Below the pieces are notes generated by a model. It was given only the letters and a program-made list of their open reading frames with translations, made no database searches and was not told the origin of the DNA. A stretch of 64,000 nt of DNA from an uncultured Afifella sp. (GTDB lineage: Bacteria > Pseudomonadota > Alphaproteobacteria > Rhizobiales > Afifellaceae), in NCBI GenBank assembly GCA_947259045.1, contig CAMYKZ010000003.1, forward strand, positions 17,129-81,128. Reading direction: 5' to 3'. The translations under genes were made by a program, and so were the position numbers. Of the stretch, positions 49,704 to 61,283 are shown one piece after another (position 1 is the first letter of the stretch; every line of letters begins with the position of its first letter).

Positions 49704-50372
49704 CTAGCTGGCATGGGCGCCAATCAGGGCGAATATCCCGTCGGCGACAAACTGGACGGCAAGCGCCGCCAATATGACGCCCAGCAGCCTTGTGAGCACC
49801 ATCCGGCCGGTAATACCGAGAAACCGGTCGACCCTTTCAGCAAGAATAAAAACCACGAATGTCAGTGAAATGATGAAGCCGATAATGGCGATCAGCTTTC
49901 CGCGATCGATGATGCTGACAAACTGATCGGACAACAGGATCGTGGCAGAAATGGCGCCGGGTCCGGCGATCAGGGGGATGGCAAGCGGGAACACGGCGAG
50001 ACTGTGGATCTCGTCGGATTTGACGACACGCTCGGCACTCTTTTCGTGCCTGTCCTGGCGCTTTTCGAAAATCATCTCGAACGCGATCCAGAACAACAAT
50101 AAACCGCCGGCAATTCTGAAGGCATGAATAGTGATGCCGAACGTTTCAAGAATCATCGTTCCGGCGATAGCAAACAGGATGAGGACGGCGAGCCCGATCA
50201 AGGTGCAGCGCAGCGCCACGCGTTTGCGTGCCGCGCGATCCATGCCGCCGGTCAGAGCGAGAAAAAGCGGCGCAAGCCCGGGCGGATCAATCGTCACGAA
50301 CAGGGTTACAAATGGCGCAATCAGATCCTGCAAGATGGTCTCCGGACTTGCCAATTTCGTTGGTTTGACCAT
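49704..50372 (-). CDS. MarC-family integral membrane protein
   Basis: A 222-residue protein with six predicted membrane helices of the MarC/UPF0056 family. TLFVTIDPPGLAPLFLALTGG at the N-terminus (shown as the family stretch), ILETFGITIHAFRIAGGLLL and PLAIPLIAGPGAIS are diagnostic. The transport role is unproven in the family. The ATG at 50372 is chosen, and 15 in-frame codons upstream are excluded. It is divergent from gyrA. Confidence 0.9.
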   Translation of the reverse strand: MVKPTKLASPETILQDLIAPFVTLFVTIDPPGLAPLFLALTGGMDRAARKRVALRCTLIGLAVLILFAIAGTMILETFGITIHAFRIAGGLLLFWIAFEMIFEKRQDRHEKSAERVVKSDEIHSLAVFPLAIPLIAGPGAISATILLSDQFVSIIDRGKLIAIIGFIISLTFVVFILAERVDRFLGITGRMVLTRLLGVILAALAVQFVADGIFALIGAHAS

Positions 50373-50520
50373 GGCTGATCGGCCACGCCAGAGCAACCGC
50401 AGCGCAACGAATTCCAATGGAATTGCGGACTTTCATCAGGGCTGCGGCTGTAGAACCGCCGAAACAGTAAAAAAATATCCTAATACGTTGTTTTTATTTG
50501 TCTATTTTTCGCTCACCGCA

Positions 50521-50549
50521 TTGGCGTTTGTGATCAGAATCGGCTAAAA
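50521..50549 (+). promoter_or_regulatory. Candidate sigma-70-type promoter of gyrA
   Basis: TTGGCG at 50521-50526 and CTAAAA at 50544-50549 are separated by 17 bases, about 30 bases before the gyrA start. The surrounding 100 bases are AT-rich compared with the rest. Weak pattern evidence only. Confidence 0.3.
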
Positions 50550-50580
50550 GACGGTACCGCAACAATATAACGATTCTCCC

Positions 50581-53459
<2,879 letters not shown>

Positions 53460-53463
<4 letters not shown>

Positions 53464-54071
53464 TTGACCTGACGACCTGGCTTGCCTTCACGCTGGCGTC
53501 GGTTGCGATCGTCATTGTGCCGGGCCCGTCGGTCACCGTCATCATCGCCAACAGCCTGCGCCACGGTGCCGGCGCCGGCATGTGGAACGTGGCCGGGACC
53601 CAATTCGGGCTGGTGACCATGATCATGGTGCTGGCCGCTGGCCTGTCGACTGTCGTGGAGCTGATGAGCGTCGCCTTTGACTGGCTGCGGCTTGCCGGCG
53701 CTGCCTATCTGATCTGGCTTGGGATCAAACTCTGGCGATCCCGCGGAACACTAGGCGAAGCCGAAACCCGCCGGCCGGGCGGGTCGTTTTTCTGGCAGGG
53801 ATTTATCGTCATCTGGTCGAATCCCAAGGCGCTGTTCTTCTTCGGCGCATTGATCCCGCAATTCATCGATCCGACCGGCAACGCAATATCCCAGACCATG
53901 CTGCTCGGCGTCACCTTCATGATCGTCGCAACCGTGCTGGACAGCGGATATGCCCTGTTGGCAGGCCGGACCGGGGCGCTTCTGTCGCGGCGAAATGTGC
54001 GCATCGTCGAAATTTTCAGCGGTTCCTGCCTGATCGGCGGCGGCATCTGGCTGGCGCTGGCACGGCGCTGA
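53460..54071 (+). CDS. LysE/RhtB-family amino acid exporter
   Basis: A 203-residue inner-membrane exporter with about six helices. [21 protein letters not shown] near residue 20 and [24 protein letters not shown] (in parts) are family signatures. The substrate is not predictable; homoserine lactones, threonine or lysine are typical. Its ATG overlaps the gyrA stop and coaD begins 48 bases downstream. Confidence 0.92.
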
Positions 54072-54119
54072 TTGCGATTTTGCATTGAAAGGTTCAGGCG
54101 AACCGCCTATTGCCACAGC

Positions 54120-54620
54120 ATGAAACGTACCGCACTTTATCCCGGCAGCTTCGACCCGCTGACCAACGGCCACATGGACATGCTGCGCGCATCGTTCGCG
54201 CTTGCCGATCGTCTGGTAGTTGCCGTCGGCGTTCACCCCGCCAAAGCGCCGATGTTTTCACCAGAAGACCGGGTTGCCCTGATAGAAGATGTTGCGGCAC
54301 CACTGGCGAAAAAAGCCGGTGTCGAACTTGCCGTCAGGACGTTTGACAATCTGGTTGTCGATTTTGCGATTGAAATGGAAGCGAGCCTGCTCATCCGCGG
54401 CCTTCGCGACGGCACTGATCTGGATTATGAAATGCAGATGGCCGGGATGAACAGAAGCATGGCTCCCGGCCTCCAGACCGTGTTTCTTCCGGCCAGCCCG
54501 CAGGACCGGCACGTCACCGCAACATTGGTGCGCCAGATTGCCGGAATGGGCGGAGACATCACCCATTTCGTTCCGCCTGCGGTTGCGGATCGGCTGAATG
54601 ACGTTCTCAGGAAGGCCTGA
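54120..54620 (+). CDS. coaD: Phosphopantetheine adenylyltransferase
   Basis: Penultimate enzyme of coenzyme A synthesis, 166 residues, hexameric in the family. It shows [18 protein letters not shown] at the N-terminus with the T/HxGH nucleotidyltransferase motif, [19 protein letters not shown] and the final [16 protein letters not shown]. The ATG at 54120 begins the conserved part. The neighbours gyrA and the cyclophilins are in the order common to alphaproteobacteria. Confidence 0.96.
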   Translation: MKRTALYPGSFDPLTNGHMDMLRASFALADRLVVAVGVHPAKAPMFSPEDRVALIEDVAAPLAKKAGVELAVRTFDNLVVDFAIEMEASLLIRGLRDGTDLDYEMQMAGMNRSMAPGLQTVFLPASPQDRHVTATLVRQIAGMGGDITHFVPPAVADRLNDVLRKA

Positions 54621-54700
54621 TCAATTCGCATCAATCGGGTTTTGTATCGGTTACCGGGCTGCTGCCCGGGAGGTAATTTGGATCACAGGAGTTTTCAGTT

Positions 54701-55255
54701 ATGATCAGAAGGTCTGTTTTTGCATGTTTCGCGTTATTGGCTGTAACCTTCGGACCCTTTGGCCAGGCTCATTCCGCCGACGCGGAAGACATGCTCGTGC
54801 TTGAGCTGAAAGACGGTTCGGTAACGATCCAGTTGCGACCGGATCTGGCGCCCAAGCATGTTGAGCGATTGAAGGTCCTGGCTCGCCAGGGCTTTTATGA
54901 CGGCATCGTCTTTCACCGGGTAATTCCGGGTTTTATGGCCCAGACCGGAGATCCGACCGGAACCGGGTCGGGCGGTTCGGAACTGCCGGATCTGCCGGCC
55001 GAGTTTTCAGACGCGCCGTTCAAACGCGGTGTGCTGGGCATGGCGCGGACCGCTGACCCGAACAGCGCCAACTCGCAGTTTTTTATCACCTATGCCGAGG
55101 CCTCCCATCTGAACGGGCAATACACCGTGTTTGGCGAGGTCGTTGAAGGCATGGAGTTGGTCGATAATATTACCAAAGGCTCGCCGGCGCAGAACGGGCT
55201 GGTGAGCGAACCCGATAAAATCATCCGCTTGCGGGTGGCATCTGACACACAATAA
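54701..55255 (+). CDS. Exported cyclophilin-type peptidyl-prolyl isomerase
   Basis: A 184-residue cis-trans prolyl isomerase with an N-terminal signal peptide (RRSVFACFALLAVTFGPFG, cleavage after AHSA), hence periplasmic. The cyclophilin core has FYDGIVFHRVIPGFMAQTGD, with the catalytic Arg in FHR, and NSANSQFFITYAEASHLNGQY. AGGA lies about nine bases before the ATG. A cytoplasmic paralogue follows 10 bases later. Confidence 0.93.
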   Translation: MIRRSVFACFALLAVTFGPFGQAHSADAEDMLVLELKDGSVTIQLRPDLAPKHVERLKVLARQGFYDGIVFHRVIPGFMAQTGDPTGTGSGGSELPDLPAEFSDAPFKRGVLGMARTADPNSANSQFFITYAEASHLNGQYTVFGEVVEGMELVDNITKGSPAQNGLVSEPDKIIRLRVASDTQ

Positions 55256-55265
55256 GGAGGCCTGA

Positions 55266-55736
55266 ATGAGCCAAGATCCGGAAAACACGCTGGTTATGGA
55301 AACAAGCAAGGGCAACGTCACAATTGCCCTGCGGCCTGACCTTGCACCCAATCACGTCAAGCGCATCAAGGAACTGGCGCGCGAAGGGTTTTACGACGGC
55401 ATTGTCTTTCATCGTGTGATCGACGGTTTCATGGCCCAGACCGGGTGCCCGCAAGGCCGCGGCACAGGCGGTTCGGGACAGAACCTGAAAGCTGAATTCA
55501 ACAACGAACCCCATGTGCGCGGCACGGCGTCGATGGCGCGGGCGAACTCGCCGGATTCCGCAGACAGCCAGTTTTTCATTTGTTTTGGCGATACCGGGTT
55601 TCTCAACGGCCAATATACGGTCTGGGGCCAAGTGACAGACGGCATGGACAATGTTGATCAGTTGCAGCGCGGCGAACCGCCGGCAAGCCCTGACAAGATC
55701 GTTTCCCTGCGGGTTGCTGCCGATATCGCCGATTAG
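55266..55736 (+). CDS. ppiB: Cytoplasmic cyclophilin-type peptidyl-prolyl isomerase
   Basis: A 156-residue cyclophilin without signal peptide. The catalytic core FYDGIVFHRVIDGFMAQTGC and SADSQFFICFGDTGFLNGQY closely parallel the upstream exported copy, pointing to tandem duplication followed by loss or gain of the signal peptide. AAGGAGG precedes the ATG at a good distance. Confidence 0.95.
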   Translation: MSQDPENTLVMETSKGNVTIALRPDLAPNHVKRIKELAREGFYDGIVFHRVIDGFMAQTGCPQGRGTGGSGQNLKAEFNNEPHVRGTASMARANSPDSADSQFFICFGDTGFLNGQYTVWGQVTDGMDNVDQLQRGEPPASPDKIVSLRVAADIAD

Positions 55737-55778
55737 GCAAGCGGTTACAGAGTTCGGCGTTTCAGCCACGGGGTGTTC

Positions 55779-56834
55779 ATGCGGGTTGATGCGTTTGATT
55801 TCGATCTACCAGAAGAGCGGATTGCCCTGCAGCCGGTGAAGCCGCGCGATAGCGCGCGCCTGCTGATTGTGCAGCCTGGCCGCCCGATTGCGGATGGCCG
55901 GGTTTGCGACCTGCCGGATCTGCTGCGTGCCGGTGATGTGCTGGTCTTCAACGATACGAAGGTCATCCCGGCCCAGTTGCACGGCGTGCGTGAACGGGAC
56001 GGACACCGGCTTGACGTCGGGCTCACGCTGATTGAACGGCTCGATGCGGCCACTTGGTGGTCGCTTGCAAAACCCGGCCGGCGGCTGAAAGCGGATGACC
56101 GGATTGCTTTCGGCTCCGAACTCGTTGCAGAGATTGTCCGCAAATCGGAAGATGGCCGGGTCCAGGTCCGGTTCAACTGTACCGGATCGCAGCTCGATGC
56201 AGCACTTGAGCGCGTCGGTGTCCCGCCACTGCCGCCCTACATCGCTGCACGCCGTCCGGTCGATGCAGATGATCATGACAGTTATCAGACGATTTATGCC
56301 CGCCATTCCGGGGCGGTGGCTGCACCAACCGCCGGACTGCATTTTACCGATGAGCTTTTCTCCCGGCTGGACGAAGCGGGCATCCACCGGGCTTTTGTCA
56401 CCTTGCATGTCGGGGCCGGAACATTTCTGCCGGTCAAGGCCGCTGACACGGCCGATCATGCAATGCATGCTGAAAGCGGTGAAATTGATGCGGCGACGGC
56501 AGAATTGCTCAACGGAGTGCGTGCCAAGGGCGGACGGCTTGTGGCAGTCGGCACAACGTCATTACGTTTGCTGGAAAGCGCGGCCAATCCGAACGGCCTG
56601 GTTCGCCCATTTGCGGGAGCCACCGATATCTTCATCACGCCGGGTTACCGCTTCAAGGCCGTCGACCTGCTGATGACGAATTTTCATCTGCCCCGCTCGA
56701 CCCTGTTTATGCTCGTTTCGGCATTTTCCGGGCTGCAGAATATGCAGGACGCCTACCGGTACGCTGTCGAAAACGACTATCGGTTTTATTCCTATGGCGA
56801 TGCCTGCCTGCTGTTGCCGGAGGGCGTGGCATGA
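55779..56834 (+). CDS. queA: S-adenosylmethionine:tRNA ribosyltransferase-isomerase
   Basis: Transfers and isomerises ribose from SAM onto preQ1-tRNA to form epoxyqueuosine. The 351 residues begin [20 protein letters not shown] and include [18 protein letters not shown] and the C-terminal [16 protein letters not shown]. The ATG at 55779 gives the conserved N-terminus; a GTG two codons earlier is possible. The stop overlaps the tgt ATG. Confidence 0.97.
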   Translation: MRVDAFDFDLPEERIALQPVKPRDSARLLIVQPGRPIADGRVCDLPDLLRAGDVLVFNDTKVIPAQLHGVRERDGHRLDVGLTLIERLDAATWWSLAKPGRRLKADDRIAFGSELVAEIVRKSEDGRVQVRFNCTGSQLDAALERVGVPPLPPYIAARRPVDADDHDSYQTIYARHSGAVAAPTAGLHFTDELFSRLDEAGIHRAFVTLHVGAGTFLPVKAADTADHAMHAESGEIDAATAELLNGVRAKGGRLVAVGTTSLRLLESAANPNGLVRPFAGATDIFITPGYRFKAVDLLMTNFHLPRSTLFMLVSAFSGLQNMQDAYRYAVENDYRFYSYGDACLLLPEGVA

Positions 56835-57961
56835 GTGATGTGAGCTTTCACTGCCATGGAACGGACGGCGCGGCCCGGGTCGGCCGGATCGACATGCCGC
56901 GCGGCGCCATCCGCACGCCGGCTTTTATGCCGGTCGGCACCCAGGGCACCGTCAAGGCAATGTATATGGACCAGGTGCACGAACTCGGGGCCGATATCGT
57001 GCTGGGCAACACCTATCATCTGATGCTGAGGCCCGGGGCCGAACGGGTCGCAAAGCTCGGCGGCCTGCATGAGATGATGAAATGGAAGTGGCCGATCCTG
57101 ACGGATTCAGGCGGCTTCCAGGTCATGTCGCTGGCGCAATTGCGCAAGATCGACGGTAACGGTGTCACCTTCAAATCGCATATCGACGGTTCGATGCATC
57201 TTCTGACGCCGGAACGGTCCATTGAGATCCAGTTGCTGCTGGATTCCAATATCATCATGCAGCTGGACGAATGCGTCGCGCTGCCATCGACGGTCGATGA
57301 CATGCGCAAGGCCATGCAGCTTTCGCTGGACTGGGCGGAGCGAAGCAAAAAGCGTTTCGGCGAACAGGACGGACGGGCGCTGTTCGGTATCGTTCAGGGC
57401 GGTGACGATCCCGCACTGAGGGTTCTATCCGCGCGCGGCCTGACCGATATCGGGTTTGACGGATACGCTGTTGGCGGACTGGCCGTCGGCGAACCTCAAA
57501 ATGTCATGCTCAAAATCCTGGATGAAACCGTGCCCGCACTTCCGGCCGACCGGCCGCGATACCTTATGGGTGTGGGCACGCCCGACGACATGCTGCAGTC
57601 GATCATGCGCGGCATCGACATGTTCGATTGCGTGATGCCAACCCGGGCAGGGCGGCACGGCACAGCCTTCACCCGTTTCGGCAAGATCAACCTCCGCAAT
57701 GCCAGACACGCTGACGATCCCCGGCCGCTCGATGAGACCAGTGATTGCCCGGCGGCACGGGATTATTCGCGCGCCTACCTCCATCATCTGGTCAAGGCAA
57801 AGGAGACGCTCGGGGCGATGCTGCTGACCTGGAATAACCTGGCCTATTACCAGACTTTGATGGCCGGCGCGCGTGGTGCAATCGGTGACGGCATTTATGC
57901 AGATTATGTGTCCGAAACGAACGCCGGATGGGCGCAGGGCGATATCACGACGGTTACCTGA
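56831..57961 (+). CDS. tgt: Queuine tRNA-ribosyltransferase
   Basis: Exchanges guanine-34 for preQ1 in tRNAs with GUN anticodons. The 376 residues carry [12 protein letters not shown] with the catalytic Asp, [12 protein letters not shown], and the nucleophile Asp in [13 protein letters not shown]. The usual zinc site CxCxxC...H appears altered: the C-terminal stretch has [18 protein letters not shown], so only part of the cysteine set is visible. That is common in some alphaproteobacterial Tgt proteins as I recall, but is worth checking. It overlaps queA and is convergent with the DUF4864 gene. Confidence 0.95.
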   Translation: MSDVSFHCHGTDGAARVGRIDMPRGAIRTPAFMPVGTQGTVKAMYMDQVHELGADIVLGNTYHLMLRPGAERVAKLGGLHEMMKWKWPILTDSGGFQVMSLAQLRKIDGNGVTFKSHIDGSMHLLTPERSIEIQLLLDSNIIMQLDECVALPSTVDDMRKAMQLSLDWAERSKKRFGEQDGRALFGIVQGGDDPALRVLSARGLTDIGFDGYAVGGLAVGEPQNVMLKILDETVPALPADRPRYLMGVGTPDDMLQSIMRGIDMFDCVMPTRAGRHGTAFTRFGKINLRNARHADDPRPLDETSDCPAARDYSRAYLHHLVKAKETLGAMLLTWNNLAYYQTLMAGARGAIGDGIYADYVSETNAGWAQGDITTVT

Positions 57962-57969
57962 GACAGGCC

Positions 57970-58413
57970 TCAGGCGCCTTTGCCGCTGTCGGGCTGCAGA
58001 TAACAACCCGATATTTTCCACTCACCGCTAGCCTGGAGTTGCAATGTGTAAAGCGCGATCCAGCCTTTGCCCTGCGGTCCCGTCACAAAGACTTTCTGAA
58101 CGACTTCATTGTCGGTGGAACGGATTTCGCCAAAGGTGTAGTTCCTTGGTGCATAGACCGGCAGGTAGCCCTTTTTGACCATACCGATGAAACGGTCAAC
58201 TGAGCCGGACATTGTCCTGATCGACGGCGCCGCATAGGAATAAGCCCGCTCATGATCGCCGGATTTGAATGCGCTGATCTGGCCGGAGATGACAGAGCGG
58301 ATGGCGGTTTGATCGAAGCTGTTTCCCGCTCCGCTGCCGGTCTGGGCATGGGACAGGGAAACAATCAGAGCGGTCAGGGCAAGGGCCAGCCCGACGGTTT
58401 TGCATTTTTTCAT
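57970..58413 (-). CDS. Exported DUF4864 protein, copy 1
   Basis: A 147-residue product with a signal peptide (KKCKTVGLALALTALIVSLSH, cleavage after HAQ) and a single small alpha+beta domain of the NTF2/DUF4864 type: IRSVISGQISAFKSGDHERAY, YAAPSIRTM, and the C-terminal WKISGCYLQ. Function of the family is unknown. The start at 58413 begins the signal peptide; upstream in-frame codons are not conserved. A longer paralogue lies 68 bases upstream in the same direction. Confidence 0.85.
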   Translation of the reverse strand: MKKCKTVGLALALTALIVSLSHAQTGSGAGNSFDQTAIRSVISGQISAFKSGDHERAYSYAAPSIRTMSGSVDRFIGMVKKGYLPVYAPRNYTFGEIRSTDNEVVQKVFVTGPQGKGWIALYTLQLQASGEWKISGCYLQPDSGKGA

Positions 58414-58481
58414 GTTGCCATAATTAGGCGGATTGGGTTTTTCGGCAAGGGCTGGCCCGCGGGCCAAGCGGCATTTCCGGT

Positions 58482-59012
58482 TCAGGCGAGATCGCCTGGA
58501 GCAAGCCGGACCTCGCAGCCGATAATTTTCCAGTCGCCGACCGGATCCTGTTCAACGTCAAACCTGGCAAGCCACTGCAGGCCTTTCGTATCAAGAATGT
58601 AGACGGTCGCATGGGCGCCATCATCGTCAAAACCGAGGCCGTCAAAACGCATTTGCCGGGCATTAGCGATCTGCGGATGAATGCGGGCAAAGAAGCTCAG
58701 TGCGGCCGCTTCCGTTTCCAGACTGGCCTGATGATCTTCCGATGCAAAATGCCAGACGGCCGGTGCCTGATGATTGGAGATCGCCCAGACAAATGTGCTG
58801 ACCGCGGCCTTGATGTCAGCGCGCATGGTCACGCTCTGAAATGGATCCGGTAGGCTTGCGGAACTGCCTGACGTCGATGTTTCAACGGATTCCGCGCCGG
58901 ACATATCCGGCGCTGCAAGGAATGCGAGCAGAAGGGAGGCGCCTGCCAACAGGGCAATCACCGGATGGGAGGTCCATGATCTGGCTGGGGCCGTCTTTGT
59001 GTTGGCGTGCAT
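58482..59012 (-). CDS. Exported DUF4864 protein, copy 2
   Basis: A 176-residue paralogue of the neighbouring gene. It has an N-terminal hydrophobic signal or anchor (VIALLAGASLLLAFLAAP, about 19-36), then the DUF4864 domain with MRADIKAAVSTFVWAISNHQ, WHFASEDHQASLE and the ending WKIIGCEVRLAPGD. AGGAGG lies just upstream of the ATG at 59012. The two copies share order of elements but modest sequence, suggesting an old duplication. Confidence 0.83.
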   Translation of the reverse strand: MHANTKTAPARSWTSHPVIALLAGASLLLAFLAAPDMSGAESVETSTSGSSASLPDPFQSVTMRADIKAAVSTFVWAISNHQAPAVWHFASEDHQASLETEAAALSFFARIHPQIANARQMRFDGLGFDDDGAHATVYILDTKGLQWLARFDVEQDPVGDWKIIGCEVRLAPGDLA

Positions 59013-59328
59013 AATGTCCTCCTTTCTGCTCGCTGAGGACCGACATGGGCGAAGCTGAACTCCGGTTAGCCGGGGAAGTGCTGCCAGATCCGGCTTCGGT
59101 CCAATCCTCCAGATAAATGTGGGATCTGAAAAACCGTGCGCCAGTGGCGGTGCGCGCACGGCTGCTCACATAACCGTGTCATGAGCGAAAAACGTTATTT
59201 GTCAGCAGGATGCGGGTATCCGGAATTGCCGTTCAAGCATTATTTGAGTCACCGCAGAGCGCCTCATGAACCTTTTCCGCGCCTGATGCGTCTGACCTTC
59301 ATATGGAGTATCTGGAGGAGCAACGCGC
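59013..59328. other. 316-base region without a recognised gene
   Basis: This divergent intergenic region between DUF4864 copy 2 and the small exported protein should hold both promoters. It contains a perfect 8-bp inverted repeat CCGTGCGC / GCGCACGG (59134-59141 with 59154-59161, 12-base loop) that is not followed by a T-run. Short frames here do not look coding. Confidence 0.5.
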
Positions 59329-59679
59329 ATGAAGGCCCTATTCAAGACGATAATTATTTCCGGATCCGCCAGCTTGTTTATGGCATTTGCGATATTGCCG
59401 GCCAATGCGGTGATCTGCCTTGACCATTCCTACACCACCACCGGATCCGGTGCCGGATCGGATGCGGAAATCGACGCCAAACGGCAATGGGTCGATGCGG
59501 TGAAAACGGATGCCGGCAAACACTGGGCCGTTTTGAACAATGCCAAAAGTCCCAATCTGTCATGCAAGGTCAAAGACCCATCGATCGCACTCAGGAACTG
59601 CACGTTCACCGCAACTCCCTGCCAGGGGTCGCTGGGCAAGGCCGAACTTCGCGGTCTTCCACAATTCCGGACGCGATGA
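59329..59679 (+). CDS. Small exported protein, function unknown
   Basis: A 116-residue product with a good signal peptide (KALFKTIIISGSASLFMAFA, cleavage near ANA) and GGAGGAG eight bases before the ATG. The mature part has four cysteines and the pattern KRQWVDAVKTDAGKHWAVLN followed by LSCKVKD, reminiscent of small periplasmic alphaproteobacterial proteins with an AKRxW...W...A...C pattern. No function is known. It is convergent with the beta-lactamase-fold gene. Confidence 0.75.
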   Translation: MKALFKTIIISGSASLFMAFAILPANAVICLDHSYTTTGSGAGSDAEIDAKRQWVDAVKTDAGKHWAVLNNAKSPNLSCKVKDPSIALRNCTFTATPCQGSLGKAELRGLPQFRTR

Positions 59680-59741
59680 CGCAGTCAGCCGACACTCAAG
59701 CAAAGCCTGCATATTGTGCGGACTGACCGATCCACCGGATT

Positions 59742-60722
59742 CTATTTCGTCTCGTCGATGATTGTCTCAACACCATCCTTGCCGATGACCAGTGTCATCA
59801 GATCCTTTCCCATGACCAGCGGCCCGGAATAGACCGCCCTGGTCCGCTCCAGCATGGCTTTCGGCGGCACGGGTTTGATCTTGCCGTTTGTCGCCGCAAC
59901 GACATGGGAAAACACCGCAAGTTTGGGCCTGGTTTCGTTGAATACCCGGCCCGCATCTTCCGGCGATATGTGGTGCGCCATGATCCGTTTCCATAACGGC
60001 GATGCATCGAGCAGTTCCTGGCGGGCGGCGCCGATCGAATGGATCAGCACGTCCACACCCTTTGCGTTGGCGATCAGATTTTCATTGTAGATCGTATCTC
60101 CTGAGATCACCGCGGACCGCCCGTCATAATCGAACCGGTAGCCGTAGACGGGATCGATGATACCGCCGCCGTGATCGACCTTGAAGGCTGTGATGCTGAC
60201 GCCGTCCTGGTCATAGATCTTGCCCGGTATGATATCAGCCGCATCGAACGTCGCGCCGGCCGGCGGCAGTTTCTGGTCGGCGATCCGGGTCTTGATGTCC
60301 CAGGAATAGGCCTGTTCGATGCCTCTGGCCAGAGACACGGTGCCTTCAGGACCCATGATCCGCATCGGGTCTTTGCGGCGTCCGAACGGGCCGCCAAGCC
60401 AACCGGTCAGAAACACATCGGGAATACCCAGAACATGGTCGGAATGCAGATGGGTCAGAAGCAGAATGTCGAGACCCTGGCCGAACCGGACTTTCTTCTG
60501 CCACATGCGCTGGGTTGCTCCTCGTCCGGCATCGACCAGAAAGGTTTTGCCGTTCACACGCACCAGTGTCGCCGGTCCGAAACGCGTCATCAGCGGCGGC
60601 GGCGTTCCCGTCCCGAGCAAAATCACTTCAAAGTCAGGCGTTTCCTGGGCCAATGACGGCGCGGCGGTCAGCAGGCCGGCGGCAATCGCTATCGGGGCCA
60701 TCAGCCGGTTGGACATATTCAT
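59742..60722 (-). CDS. Exported metallo-beta-lactamase-fold hydrolase (RNase Z/arylsulfatase-like)
   Basis: A 326-residue hydrolase with a signal peptide (LMAPIAIAAGLLTAAPSLAQ), so periplasmic. The zinc motif is LLTHLHSDHVLGIPD (HxHxDH), with further ligands in VISGDTIYNE and FSHVV and an AHHISPEDAG loop. The topology starts with ILLGTGTPPPLMTRFGPATL, as in RNase Z-like and alkylsulfatase-like members. The ATG at 60722 is preferred because GGAGG lies nine bases before it; the ATG two codons earlier is only three bases away. That ribosome site is part of a hairpin. Confidence 0.9.
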   Translation of the reverse strand: MNMSNRLMAPIAIAAGLLTAAPSLAQETPDFEVILLGTGTPPPLMTRFGPATLVRVNGKTFLVDAGRGATQRMWQKKVRFGQGLDILLLTHLHSDHVLGIPDVFLTGWLGGPFGRRKDPMRIMGPEGTVSLARGIEQAYSWDIKTRIADQKLPPAGATFDAADIIPGKIYDQDGVSITAFKVDHGGGIIDPVYGYRFDYDGRSAVISGDTIYNENLIANAKGVDVLIHSIGAARQELLDASPLWKRIMAHHISPEDAGRVFNETRPKLAVFSHVVAATNGKIKPVPPKAMLERTRAVYSGPLVMGKDLMTLVIGKDGVETIIDETK

Positions 60723-60732
60723 GATCATGATC

Positions 60733-60762
60733 CTCCCTTGGCGGTTGGTTCCGCCAAGGGAG
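60733..60762 (-). promoter_or_regulatory. Hairpin that can hide the ribosome-binding site of the hydrolase gene
   Basis: A perfect 12-bp inverted repeat CTCCCTTGGCGG / CCGCCAAGGGAG with a 6-base loop. Read in the direction of the hydrolase gene, its 3' arm ends in AGGGAG and runs into GATCATG, so most of the Shine-Dalgarno is base-paired when the RNA folds. There is no T-run, so it is not a normal terminator. It could also be a DNA operator. Confidence 0.6.
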
Positions 60763-60766
60763 TATT

Positions 60767-60805
60767 ATCGATATTACCTGTAAGCGGAACCGGTAATCGA
60801 TATTA
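60767..60805. repeat. Two direct copies of ATCGATATTA in the promoter region
   Basis: ATCGATATTA occurs at 60767-60776 and 60796-60805, 29 bases apart. The inner flanks ATTACC and GGTAAT are also inverted to each other. The pair lies between the hairpin and the end of the small upstream gene, consistent with an operator, though no regulator is known. Confidence 0.5.
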
Positions 60806-60826
60806 TTTCGCCGCTTGCGCCGTCAA

Positions 60827-61009
60827 TCAACTGACATGGGCGGATTTCATCTGAAGGATTGCCGAGCGCACGCGGCGCCATTGTTCCGCTTCATCCGGAT
60901 TTCCGCTTTCGTCAGCTTTTATTGCCTTCTGGGCCGCTTCCGCTTCCGCGGCAGCACCGTGTGCATCGATCAGCTGACGGGCATATTCGGTTATCCTGAT
61001 GGTATTCAT
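60827..61009 (-). CDS. Small protein, about 60 residues, function unknown
   Basis: A 60-residue soluble, helical, Ala/Glu-rich product: NTIRITEYARQLIDAHGAAA, then AAQKAIKADESGNPDEAEQW and RRVRSAILQMK. GGAG lies seven bases before the ATG. The sequence resembles small conserved proteins of Hyphomicrobiales that I recall without a function. The hydrolase gene follows on the same strand after about 100 bases. Confidence 0.75.
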   Translation of the reverse strand: MNTIRITEYARQLIDAHGAAAEAEAAQKAIKADESGNPDEAEQWRRVRSAILQMKSAHVS

Positions 61010-61283
61010 GAGCTTTCTCCATCATCAATGAACGATATCCAATATATACAAGGTGCGGAACCAATGGTTTGATTTAACTCAATATCGGCGCACGTCACGT
61101 AAAATGAGACTGCTGGTCCCGCCATGGCTTAAAGAATCTCCTTGTCCTGACCCAAAGCTTTGGGCCAAAAGAGCCTATATTGAATTCCAACGTTTTCAGT
61201 CCGAAGTGCCCGGGAAGATGCCGCCATGGTTGACCGGCGCGGAGTGAATGTTCGGGACAATTATTGAAAAGGGGACCGCCGCA

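Noticed and set aside
54654..54669. CCGGGC/GCCCGG hairpin between coaD and the cyclophilin gene
   Set aside because: Six base pairs without a T-run; not enough to call a terminator.
59136..59423. Plus-strand frame in the divergent region after DUF4864
   Set aside because: No ribosome site, no recognisable protein, and it overlaps a better-supported exported protein in another frame.
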